A program made the position numbers and the translations under genes. The notes under the pieces are model-generated. The model was given only the letters and a program-made list of their open reading frames with translations, made no database searches and had not been told where the DNA came from. A stretch of DNA of 64,000 nucleotides from Tachypleus tridentatus. Taxonomy: Eukaryota > Arthropoda > Merostomata > Xiphosura > Limulidae. Shown one piece after another: positions 23,290 through 33,560 of the stretch. Where the stretch lies: the NCBI RefSeq assembly GCF_004210375.1, contig NC_134825.1, forward strand, positions 7,750,001 to 7,814,000, given 5' to 3'. Positions within the stretch are counted from its first letter, which is position 1. Every line of letters begins with the position of its first letter.

Positions 23290-24885
23290 TGCAAAATGAA
23301 ATATTTTGCCAAGAACAATGTAATAGTTGTACATAACAAACAGATGATTGTATTATGTTTGGTTGTACTTTGGATATTAAGAATAATATAATAGTTGTAT
23401 ATAACAAACAGATGATTGTATTATGTTTGGTTGTACTTTGGATATCAAGAACAATATAATAGTTGTACATAACAAACAGATTATTGTATTATGTTTGGTT
23501 GTACTTTGAATATCAACAACAATATAATAGTTGTACATAACAAACAGATGATTGTATTATGTTTGGTTGTACTTTGGATATCAAGAACAATATAATAGTT
23601 GTACATAACAAACAGATTATTGTATTATGTTTGGTTGTACTTTGAATATCAACAACAATATAATAGTTGTACATAACAAACAGATGATTGTATTATGTTT
23701 GGTTGTACTTTGGATATTAAGAATAATATAATAGTTGTACATAACAAATAGATGATTGTATTATGTTTGGTTGTACTTTGGATATCAAGAACAATATAAT
23801 AGTTGTACATAACAAACAGATGATTGTGTTATGTTTGGATGTACTTTGGATGTTAAGAATAATATAATAGTTGTACATAACAAACAGATGATTGTATTAT
23901 GTTTGGTTGTACTTTGGATATTAAGAATAATATAATAGTTGTACATAACAAACAGATGATTGTATTATGTTTGGATGTACTTTGGATATCAAGAACAATA
24001 TAATAGTTGTACATAACAAACAGATGATTGTATTATGTTTGGTTGTACTTTGAATATCAAGAACAATATAATAGTTGTACATAACAAACAGATGATTGTA
24101 TTATGTTTGGTTGTACTTTGGATATTAAGAATAATATAATAGTTGTATATAACAAACAGATGATTGTATTATGTTTGGTTGTACTTTGGATATCAAGAAC
24201 AATATAATAGTTGTACATAACAAACAGATTATTGTATTATGTTTGGATGTACTTTGGATATCAAGAACAATATAATAGTTGTATATAACAAACAGATGAT
24301 TGTATTATGTTCGGATGTACTTTGGATATCAAGAACAATATAATAGTTGTACATAACAAACAGATGATTGTATTATGTTTGGATGTACTTTGGATATCAA
24401 GAATAATATAATAGTTGTACATAACAAACAGATGATTGTATTATGTTTGGATGTACTTTGGATATCAAAAACAATATAATAGTTGTACATAACAAACAGA
24501 TGATTGTATTATGTTTGGATGTACTTTGGATATCAAGAACAATATAATAGTTGTACATAACAAACAGATGATTGTATTATGTTTGGATGTACTTTGGATA
24601 TCAAGAACAATATAATAGTTGTATATAACAAACAGATGATTGTATTATGTTTGGATGTACTTTGGATATTAAGAATAATATAATAGTTGTATATAACAAA
24701 CAGATGATTGTATTATGTTTGGTTGTACTTTGGATATTAAGAATAATATAATAGTTGTATATAACAAACAGATGATTGTATTATGTTTGGATGTACTTTG
24801 GATATTAAGAATAATGTAATAGTTGTATATAACAAACAGATGATTGTATTATGTTTGGATGTACTTTGGATATTAAGAACAACAA
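23290..24885. repeat. 68-bp tandem array (about 23 units)
   Basis: Unit AATATAATAGTTGTACATAA...GTTTGGTTGTACTTTGGATA with period 68. Variants fall into domains: GGTTGTAC predominates up to about 23950 and GGATGTAC after about 24230. GAATATCAACAAC units occur at alternating places near 23510 and 23650, suggesting a two-unit amplification. Confidence 0.95.
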
Positions 24886-24909
24886 ACTGATGGTCCAATT
24901 ATATTTCTT

Positions 24910-25170
24910 CCGCTGATACAGTGGTAAGTCTACATATTTACAACGCTAAAATCAGGAGTTCGATTTCCCTCGGTGGACTCAGGCGATGTGGCTTTGCTAT
25001 AAGAAAACACATATACTCCATTCTATCACCTCCCAAGTGGAACAGGAGTAGCTTTCGGACCCTTTACTCCATTCTATCACCCCCCAAGTGGAACAGGAGT
25101 AGCTTTCGGATTTGTAACATAAGGGATTAGATTACCCTTGGTGGACACAGCCCGATGTGGCTTTGCTATA
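24910..25170 (+). mobile_element. tRNA-like SINE family B disrupted by a 51-bp tandem duplication
   Basis: A head and tail (CAGTGGTAAGTCTACATATT; GTGGCTTTGCTATAAGAAAA) end near 25014. A two-copy 51-bp repeat follows (25016-25110, unit starting CTCCATTCTATCACC), then a second family-B tail (GATTAGATTACCCTTGGTGG...GGCTTTGCTATA). Confidence 0.75.
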
Positions 25171-25751
25171 TTTTTTTATATACACTCTATTCTATTATAT
25201 TATACTATTTAAATCAGTCGTAACGAACAAATGAATCCATTATATTATAGTTGTTAACCATACGTTCCGACTTGAGGAGTCTGTTCCGGTGTCCTGTCCG
25301 GTTTACTAATTTGTCTTGGTTGATACTGAATGTCCCGGTTTTTGATGAAAAGGCTTAAACGCGAAAAAGGATAAACGGAAAATGTTAAAATCTACACAGA
25401 GTCCTGACTTTGTGTTGACAAAAATTATTTTCAAGTTTTCATTTTATTAGTTAAGGGATAGAGGGAGTCATAGTGTTGGAGCATGCAAATTTTCAAAGTT
25501 ACTGCATCAGACGAAATCCATAGACAGCTGATACGGTACCTGTAGAAGCATAATGATTCATCAGTGGGCTGGTATTTGAGATAAACGCGCAACAGCAGCT
25601 GCACAAGCGGCGAGCTGCAGCATATGCAAAGCTTTCTTTGAGCAAGTGTTTGTACTTTATTTATTTATTACAGTATTTATTATATTAGTTATATGGTACA
25701 TGCTGAATTACACCGTTTTTTTTTTTACTTTAGAAGTTAATCCTAGTCATA

Positions 25752-27530
25752 ATGTCCAAAGCTGGTAACAGAAAGTGTACATTCAACAGTGAATTGTATA
25801 AAGAATATCCATTCTTGAAACAAATATTGTGGAAAGGAAGACAGAGTGGAATGTTTGTAGTGTTCATCTAAGTTCTCTGTTTCACATGGTGGTCGCTCAG
25901 ACATAAAAAGACCATTTAAAAAGTGCTAAACATGTAGCTATTCTTTCAGTAGCTGCTCCAAGAGTTGATGTATTCTTTAAAAAAACTGTGCCTGAAGAGA
26001 ATGACTTGTTAATAGCTGCCAAAGAAGTAACCTTTGCTTATCACAATGCTGTCAATAACATAAGCTTTGAAACAGCTGATTGCTCTTCCAAACTGATAGT
26101 AAAGTTATTTGAACCAAAGTTTAGTTCTGACAGAACGAAGAATGAGGCTATTATTCTGAATGCAATTGTTCCTTTAGCAGCAGAGAAATTGAAAAGAGGC
26201 TTAATGGAAGTCCAATTCGTTTCACTTACAGTAGATGCTTCAAACCGAAAAGATGCCAAAATTATACCAGTCATGGTGCGATATTTTTTTGGAAGAAGAA
26301 GGCTTGAAAGTAAAACTTTAAGACTTTCGGTCGGTTCTTGGAGTGACATAAAACTTTTGACCAATTGCTTGATGGCCACTTTAAAAACATGATTTATCAA
26401 AAAAAAATGTTGCTTATTGAGGTGACAACTGCAATACAAATTTTGGAAGAATAAAGAGAAAGGAAAAACAATGTATACAGTCGAGTGAAGAAAGAACTTG
26501 GCAGAAATATTGTGGGTGTTGGTTGTTGTGCTCATATTGTACATAACTGTCTCCAAACTGCAGTTGATATCCTTCTTATTGAAGTGGAAAGCATGGTGGT
26601 CAAAATTTACAAGTATTTATATATTTACATTGTGCATGTTATACACCTAAAATAATTATGTGAGTTTGTAGAAATTGAGCACAAGAAGGTTCTGTCTGTT
26701 ACTAGCTGTTGAGAGAATTCTTCAGATTTATGAAGGACTGAAGTCATATTTTTGTTATCAAGAACAGTGCCCATTGTTGATAAAAATATTTTTTGTGAGT
26801 AAATATGGAGAAATGTATCTATGGTTTGCTCATGGAGAACTAGGCTTGTTAAACAAAGTGATTTTTGCCATGAGGAAAACAAAAGCAACTGTAAGTGATA
26901 TTGTTGAACTTAATAAGTTGAAAACCAACCTGAAAAAAAGATGAGATAATAACTTTATTCCCCTTGGTGCAAAAAAAAAATACTCAGTGTGCAATAGGAA
27001 GAGGGAGGATGCCAGGTAGACTTGATTAGGAAGGAATTTACCAGTTTTTATTATTGCTGTCTGTCTCATATTGGGCTGTGGGAAAGCAGTTTTAGTGGTG
27101 TGGAATACTTTGTTTAGGTAAAAAAACAGTGTTTTCGTGTGGTCTGACATAGAAGAAGCTGTTGAAAAATTAATGAAACACTTGGAAATGCTGCAATCAA
27201 TGTTGATGATATGTTTGATGAAGTTGTTCTTGTTAAATCATCAAAATGTGACGAGTGGAAATAGGTTGTGAAGAGAAATGGGTAGAACTTTTCAACCACT
27301 TCAAAGATCAAAGTATTTCTGTACCTAATCTCAGACAAGTTATGGAGTGCATGTTTTGTTCTGCCCTTATTGAAAGAGTATTTTCAGTGACGAATAGCAT
27401 TTGGTCTCAAGAAAGAAGTCTAATGAATGAATCAACAGTAAAAGGACAGTTGTACGTAAACTCAATATTGACTTGAGTTGCACTGAGTTCTTTGAAAAAA
27501 TAAAAACTAATAAATATTTTTTTGAAGAAA
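25752..27530 (+). pseudogene. hAT transposase (BED-finger type), decayed
   Basis: It starts MSKAGNRKCTFNSELYKEYP. A frame-shifted BED-like finger follows (CSVH...FSVSHGGRSDI, then ...SAKH, 25855-25935). Next comes a 134-residue open stretch with KFSSDRTKNEAIILNAIVPL and SLTVDASNRKDAKIIPVMV (first catalytic Asp block, 26220-26270), then CAHIVHN (26530-26550). The C-terminal dimerisation region reads FCSALIERVFSVTNSIWSQE at 27356-27412. Many stops and shifts separate the blocks. No TIR or 8-bp TSD was found, so the element's ends are undefined. It is of a different hAT lineage from the one at 47.9 kb. Confidence 0.85.
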
Positions 27531-27543
27531 GTTCACTCAAGTG

Positions 27544-27821
27544 GGCTCGGCATGGCCAAGCGTGTTAAGGCGTGCGACTCGTAATCTGAGGGTCGCGGGT
27601 TCGCTTCTCCGTCGCGCCAAACATGCTCACCCTTTCAGCTGTGGGGGCGTTATAATGTGACGGTCAATCCCACTATTCGTTGGTAAAAAAGAAGCTCAAG
27701 AGTTGGCGGTGGGTGGTGATGACTAGCTGCCTTCCCTCTAGTCTTATACTGCTAAATTAGGGACGGCTAGCACAGATAACCCTCCAGTAGCTTTGTGCGA
27801 AATTAAAAAAATAATAATTTA
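27544..27821 (+). mobile_element. SINE family A inserted just after the hAT transposase pseudogene
   Basis: Full-length copy; the short flanks ACTCAAGTG and ATTCAAGTG (ending 27543 and 27829) look like a TSD with one mismatch. Confidence 0.9.
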
Positions 27822-27829
27822 TTCAAGTG

Positions 27830-29486
27830 TAAAATATGAACGGTCACACACGCAAAAAAAGTGTTCAGTGAAACATTAATGAATTTTGATGTTCCTTGCT
27901 TTGCTAAATTTAAATAAATAATAGAGATATAAACTACCAGTATTCCCTTTTTTTGTGACAGCATTAAAGCTTAAGGAGAGTTAGGTTATGAAAGCACTTC
28001 TTTATTATTCCAGTGGCGGTACTTATAATAAAAATTTAAAACTGACCCGGTTTGAAGCTTGGAAATTATGGTAAGCCTAATTATATTGCACTATGGAAAT
28101 CAGTCGTAATGAACAGAAGCGCTCTTAATTCATGCAATGTAATATATAGTATAGAATAAAACATATAATAAAGATAGTTTGGGGTGAAAATTGTGCATTG
28201 TTTTTTGTTTTTACTTATTTGATTTACTTATATAAGTGTGGTTCAGCACTCTAAAAGTTTGGTTTCTTATGACAGTTTCAAGTTTTAAAAATAATTTATT
28301 CATACAGTTTGTTTGACAAAAATTGATTTGTTTTACTTACAATAATTAAACGTACGTGCTCTGCCATCGCTATTTAAAATAGTAGATCTTGTCCTTTAAT
28401 TTAGTTAATTCTAATCCAATAACATTGTTTCACGTTTTGCCGTAAGGGTGTGTGCGTTTTTTTACAGCAAAGCTACACAGGGTTATCTTCTTAGTCCACC
28501 GAGGGAACCGTGAGGATGGATGTCGTGAAGCGTATGGCGTCTTTAAAGTTCATAAATAAATGTGAAAGAGAATATTTTACCTTACTTGTAGATTTTATTT
28601 TTAACGTTACCATTTATATATTTGTAAAAACGTCTACCGTAGAAGTTGCTAAAGATTTTAAACAAAATTTACAATTAAAAAAATCGGCTTTAATTACGAT
28701 AAATAATGAATAGGCAAACTACAAAAAAATGTGGTAAGAGTTCGTTCGTTTAGCAAAAAGCTTCACAACGAGTTATATACATTCAGTGCACTGCGGTGAA
28801 TAAAACTTAAGATTTTAGCACAATAAACCCTTAAAATAGCAGTTATAGAGTAAAGTAATAGCATTGACTATTGAGGAATGACAATTATCTAACTGCACAT
28901 CGGTAATTTTCTTTGTTACTGAGGCGTATCTGCACGACCCTAGTTAGCAATAAATGAAATTATCATAAATCACTTGGCTGCCAGGAATGTCAGATAGGTT
29001 TTCATGGTGACTAAGAGTTATGTGTATGGATTAATCAGAAATTAGAACTGTAATCGTTTTGGGTGAAATCATGATTTTATTATATTATCAAGTTGTACTT
29101 CATACCTGTCTGTCATTGAGAATAGTTTAACCAAAGCCGACAGTGTACACGTACGTTATTCCATGATACAAGGGCTGAGTTGTTTTTAGTACCTCGAGTT
29201 TTTCAGCATATGAAGTACGGAACTGCTCATGATAATAGAAGAGTATCCTTTCTGAAATATTATATGTTCTTATTAGAGATTAGTGAAATTAACCTAGTTT
29301 AAAGGTAAATTTTCAACAATTTTAATAATTGCCTTAGAAACTGTACTTTGGTTAGGTATAATTCCTGTGTGGTTGTCATATTTTTGAACACTTTAGTTTT
29401 TGAGTAAAAAGTGAAACAAAATATGCGGGTCCTCGAACTCAAGTTCCTCTTGGTCGTTCGGCTGTTTCCGTGACGTTTTACAACTA
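27830..29486. other. No gene seen; SINE fragment
   Basis: Contains the SINE B fragment at 28448 and CAGTGGCGGTAC at 28012, which resembles a hAT end but has no partner nearby. Confidence 0.45.
28448..28508 (-). mobile_element. tRNA-like SINE family B tail fragment
   Basis: CAGCAAAGCTACACAGGGTT and CCACCGAGGG match the tail half of family B in inverted orientation. Confidence 0.65.
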
Positions 29487-29506
29487 TGACGTAATAGTTG
29501 CCAAAC
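29487..29506. repeat. Left arm of a 20-bp perfect inverted repeat flanking the ballast-domain gene
   Basis: The sequence TGACGTAATAGTTGCCAAAC is the exact reverse complement of 30435-30454. It contains TGACGTAA, a CRE/ATF-like core. The two arms enclose both exons of the ballast-domain gene, about 930 bases apart. Confidence 0.85.
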
Positions 29507-29651
29507 ACGCTTCGTTGCGCGCCGACCATTTTGTTCCTTTCAGTGCTGGTGTATTATGTAAATCTATCAGTGCTTTTTTCGGATTACATACTTTGTGAGA
29601 CTATTTTTTGTCTTGGTATTGCTACTTTATGTTTGTTTTATGATAACATGG

Positions 29652-29835
29652 TTACTGGTCAACAAATTCATGATATGATGCTTCCAAGACATCGACATTC
29701 AGGCAATTTCCATCAAAGCATCGAGTCTGGGTGATGCACTCTTCATCTTTTAATCGATTTGACATCTTGTCGCATGAGCAACAACAAACGCACTCTTTCC
29801 TAGTTGGCATCTGCTCGCATAAACCACACATACAC
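29652..29835 (-). CDS. P2X7 ballast-like domain protein, exon 2
   Basis: After a TGTGCAAG acceptor (AG at 29837-29836) the first base completes Trp81, and the frame reads WCMCGLCEQMPTRKECVCC, matching the WCxCGxC...MPT..ECVCC signature of P2X7 ballast-like domains. A later segment, CITQTRCFDGNCLNVDVL, matches the family's CIT...F...CL...VL block. A TAA at 29654-29652 ends a 141-residue product. Typical family members continue for about another 50 residues (a Y/F-rich block, then PSCVV..IR..FP), which I do not find clearly. Either this copy is 3'-truncated or a further exon is used from a weak GTAACC donor just before the stop. It could be a host gene, a young pseudogene or cargo of a mobile element. 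Confidence 0.7.
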
Positions 29836-30156
29836 CTTGCACAAACATACGGAATATGTCATATAAATTATACATTTATGGTAAATATTAAATTAACTAT
29901 TCAGACTGCTACATCTAGTTTGAATTTATAAACAGACTTATGACGTATAATTGAAATTCATTTTGTTACAAGTCAAAAATACCTGGTACAATGATTGTGG
30001 AAGGGCCGAGTATTAGTTACCATAGTCGGCAAAGTATAAACAAATAAAATCCAGTCTGTGATACTAATAATTTACAAACACCAGACAGGTTTCGAGATGC
30101 TTAAAATTGCACGTGAAATAATACAGACCATATTTCTTGTCGTGACTTAGGCTTAC

Positions 30157-30398
30157 CATTCTTCCACTGGAGGTATGACCGACTCGCAACCGGCCTGGGC
30201 GCTATCAGTATTACTCACAGTTCCGCTACTCTCGCTCGTGGAACTGTCCTCATCACTAGAACTTGTCAGATCTGTGTCAAAAGTAACTGTTCTAGATTCG
30301 TTCAGAGTAGGTTCGAATTGATATGGCGCTACTCGACATTGTTCAGAACACAAAGTCAAAACAGACTCCGCTTCTGTTTCTCCGTATGCACTGGCCAT
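30157..30398 (-). CDS. P2X7 ballast-like domain protein, exon 1
   Basis: This exon encodes the first 80 residues of a small protein whose second exon carries the cysteine-rich signature of the P2X7 intracellular (ballast) domain, a zinc-binding fold widely found in invertebrate proteins without a channel. Seen: an ATG with an in-frame TAA nine bases upstream, the motif APYQFEP (residues 24-30), and an acidic/serine-rich stretch (SSSDEDSSTSESS, about residues 46-58). YQFEP followed by acidic sequence is typical of these proteins. The frame meets a stop at 30153 only if read through; instead a strong donor (GTAAGC) follows the bases TG at 30157, giving a Trp codon across the junction. The function is not known; a DNA- or protein-binding role would be a guess. 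A 20-bp inverted repeat lies 37 bases upstream. Confidence 0.72.
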
Positions 30399-30434
30399 GT
30401 TTATTTACATTCAACGCGCTGGCATTGGGGGTTT

Positions 30435-30454
30435 GTTTGGCAACTATTACGTCA
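30435..30454. repeat. Right arm of the 20-bp inverted repeat (upstream of the ballast-domain gene)
   Basis: This is the exact reverse complement of 29487-29506. It lies 37-56 bases upstream of the ATG on the - strand, so its CRE-like core could also be a promoter element. Whether it is a transposon end or a regulatory site cannot be decided from one locus. Confidence 0.85.
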
Positions 30455-30729
30455 CAGTACTTTTCCTAGCGGCAAACGTAAAAACTAAAACGTTCGGATT
30501 GCCGCTCGGAAAGGGCTCTTTCTGCACCAAGTTTTATGTTTCATTTATTAGCACATATTTTTTATAAAAAAAGTGAACCTGCAAAATTAATCAGTATGAG
30601 TAGTTTTTTTTACTGCAAAGTTTTCTTTTTTCTGTAAAATTCACTTTTAAGGCTTACGCATACACACCAGTTGTACGTAACCATTAGTATAAGCAACTGG
30701 TAGATAAAGTAATAAGGGTTTAGACACTA

Positions 30730-31640
30730 TACGAGGGCTGTTAAAAAAATACGCGGACTGACGTCATAAAACAAAATGTACTTTATTTAGAAGTTACAGG
30801 TCTGGGACCCCTTCAAAGTACTCTCCTCCCCAACGCACACACTTATCCCAACGGTGTTTCCACTTGTTGAAACAGTCCTGGTACGCTTCTTTTGTAATGT
30901 CCTCCAGCTCCTTCGTCGCATTTGTCTTAATCTCGGGAATCGTCTCAAATCTTCTTCCTTTCAAGGGTCTTTTGAGTTTGGGGAACAAGACAAAATCGCA
31001 AGGAGCAAGGTCAGGTAAGTAGAAGGGGTGGGGAAGAACAGTGATCGAGTGTTTGGCCAAAAATTCTCGAGTTCTGAGGCACAAATTTCGCAGCAACGCG
31101 GTGCATCTTCAATTTTTCGGTCAAAATCACGTAACAAGATCCAACTGATATCCGACACTCTTCAGCAAGCTCCCTGACAGTCAGACGTCGATTTGCCCGT
31201 ACCAGGGTGTTGATTTTGTCGACGTGTGGGTCGTCAGTTGACGAGGAAGGACGTCCAGGACGCTCATCATCTTCAATGGACTGTTGACCATCCTTAAAAC
31301 GTTCATGCCACTTGAAACATGCCGTACGCTTCATAGCAACATCACCGTAAGCCGTGTTAAGCATAGCAAAAGTTTCAGTCGCAGATTTTTTAAGTTTAAC
31401 ACAAAATTTCACAGCAAGTCGTTGCTCCTCCAGGTCATTCATTCTGAAATCCGCCAAACGAAAAAATCGCACTTCACTTAAAATCGCGTAGTTAATACAC
31501 AAATGAAGATATCTGCAATCGGGAAATGGCGTCGTAATCAGCTGATCTGTGCGAACCTAGCGACACCAAGCGGATTCCCCTGGAACCAACTGGAGCCGCG
31601 CAATTCAAACAGTCCTCGCATTTTTTGAACAGACCTCGTA
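30730..31640 (-). mobile_element. Internally deleted mariner element with both TIRs
   Basis: The ends (CGAGGGCTGTTAAAAAAATA at left; the reverse complement of the right end reads CGAGGTCTGTTCAAAAAATG) are imperfect inverted repeats of about 30 bp flanked by TA. At about 910 bp it is roughly 400 bp shorter than an intact mariner. Confidence 0.93.
30794..31442 (-). pseudogene. mariner transposase with the catalytic centre deleted
   Basis: The N-terminal half, from Met at 31442, reads MNDLEEQRLAVKFCVKLKKS and includes the paired helix-turn-helix of mariner transposases (KWHERFKDGQQSIEDDERPG, then RRLTVRELAEECRIS). After AAKFVP (about 31090) the sequence jumps, in a shifted frame, to REFLAKHSITVLPHPFYLPD and DLAPCDFVLFPKLKR, the C-terminal block with the third Asp (DD34D type). 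The region with the first two catalytic Asp residues, about 140 residues, is missing. The C-terminus ends YFEGVPDL at 30794. Confidence 0.93.
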
Positions 31641-32432
31641 TAAGCTCGAAGAATTTATCCAACATATCGAGTCATTACATTGTAATAGTTGTTTAGGTGA
31701 AATATCGTTATGCTAGGCTAACCATCGGTTTCACAATTACATGCAGTCCGTATTTTAAAACAAGTTTATTGTATTTGATGAACAAGGTCATGGCAAATGT
31801 TAATAGTAATATATATAGCCCTGTTTCTCAAAGAATATGCGATGGAAGACTAGTATACTATAAATGACGTCTCGGTGTGCTGCAAAAAACAACAAAAACA
31901 CATTTTTAATAACAATTTATAGAATAATAAATTATTGCAGGAACTTCAGTTATGTAACAATTTCAGTGTGGTGGAAAAGTGAAAATACATTTTTACAGTA
32001 CTCATACGGATGACTAACTGTGTGTGGATAACATTTTACCACACCACTGTGCCTTTTAAGCTAGTGTGGATAGCATTTCCTACTCAGAATATGAAAACCA
32101 ATACCTAATACCTTTATAAATGTCTAACCATGAGACCATTTTCATCCTTACGTAAACAAGATACTGTGAAGTGACTTGTTATCTTACATGACCTGTTGCA
32201 GAAGGGTTTTTGAATTAGATGCACGAGGACATTGTATTTGATATCAAAACTGGTTTCGTACCTCTTGTGAGCTTCGGTACTGTCATTTTTTTTTATCTCT
32301 CTCAAAATATGAGTCTTTGAATAAGAATTAAATTATCTGAACTAGCCGGGGTACTGATACCATAGAAGGAAGTTATGAAAATTCATGAGTAATGAAAGGT
32401 TATCTGATTTTTAAGAAAAACAAAACAAAACA
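31641..32432. other. No gene seen
   Basis: Unassigned A+T-rich sequence between the mariner element and a SINE. Confidence 0.5.
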
Positions 32433-32696
32433 GGCCCCGCATGGCCAAGCGTGTTAAGGCGTTCGACTCGTAATCCGAGGGTCGTGGGTTCGAATCGCGG
32501 TCGCACTAAACATGCTCACACTCCCAGCCGTGGGAGCGTTATAATGTGACAGTCAATCCTACTATTCGTTGGTAAAAGAGTCAGCAGTGAATGGTGATGA
32601 CTAGCTGCCTTCCCTCTAGTCTTACACTGCTAAATTAGGGACAGCTAGCGCAGATAGCCCTTGAGTAGCTTTGCACGAAATTCAAAAACAAACAAA
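32433..32696 (+). mobile_element. SINE family A
   Basis: Head, body and AAACAAAC tail are present. About 16 bases of the body (AGCCCAAGAGTTGGC region) are missing after GTAAAAGAGT. No convincing TSD. Confidence 0.9.
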
Positions 32697-33185
32697 GAAT
32701 AAAAAACCCAAAACGCCTATAGAAACAGCAAAACACAAAATGTGAAACCATAAATTTGCATGTATCTCCTCATGGACCGAAAAAAAAACCTTCATGCCAA
32801 ATTTGGTGCAGATCCATGAAGAAAGACGAAGTGGTTGTAAGACAAACAAACCGCAAAACACTCATAAAAATCTCCAAATGCAAACTTGGAAATTTGTATT
32901 TCCCCTAATGAACCTCCATACCAATTTTGGTGAGGGTCCATCCACATCCTGCGAAGTATTTACTGGGACGTACAATAGACAGTACTATAATTATATTCAT
33001 ACAGATGGCGCCAGTATGTATGACGTATTCATGACGACATATCTGCATCTTGAGGATGGAGAGAAATGAAGTTCTCCGTGACGGAAAATGGAGGCGAAAC
33101 GAGAAATTCGTGACCCCTGTTGCAAATCTACATACACAGAAGATAAAAAATTTCGCGAAGGTGGAAGCTGCAGATCGCTTAATAA

Positions 33186-33560
33186 TTTTTTTACTATGGC
33201 ATCCATCATGTAGTCCATATCTTTTTACTATGGCATCCATCATGTAGTCCATATCTTTTTACTATGGCATCCATCATGTAGTCCATATCTTTTTATTATG
33301 GCATCCATCATGTAGTCCATATCTTTTTATTATGGCATCCATCATGTAGTCCATATCTTTTACTATGGCATCCATCATGTAGTCCATATCTTTTTACTAT
33401 GGCATCCATCATGTAGTCCATATCTTTTTATTATGGCATCCATCATGTAGTCCATATCTTTTTACTATGGCATCCATCATGTAGTCCATATCTTTTTACT
33501 ATGGCATCCATCATGTAGTCCATATCTTTTTACTATGGCATCCATCATGTAGTCCATATT
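33186..33560. repeat. 34-bp tandem array (about 11 units)
   Basis: Unit TTTTTACTATGGCATCCATC ATGTAGTCCATATC, nearly identical throughout (ACTATGG/ATTATGG variants), so recently expanded. Confidence 0.95.

Noticed and set aside
23231..23470. Open frame on the - strand
   Set aside because: It is the translation of the 68-bp repeat, whose period shifts the frame every unit.
23290..24885. CRISPR-like array
   Set aside because: Units are directly joined with no unique spacers and the setting is an animal genome; it is a minisatellite. The same holds for the 34-, 39-, 46-, 49-, 58- and 91-bp arrays.
32905..33252. Overlapping - strand frames with MDYMMDAIVK repeats
   Set aside because: They arise from the 34-bp array.
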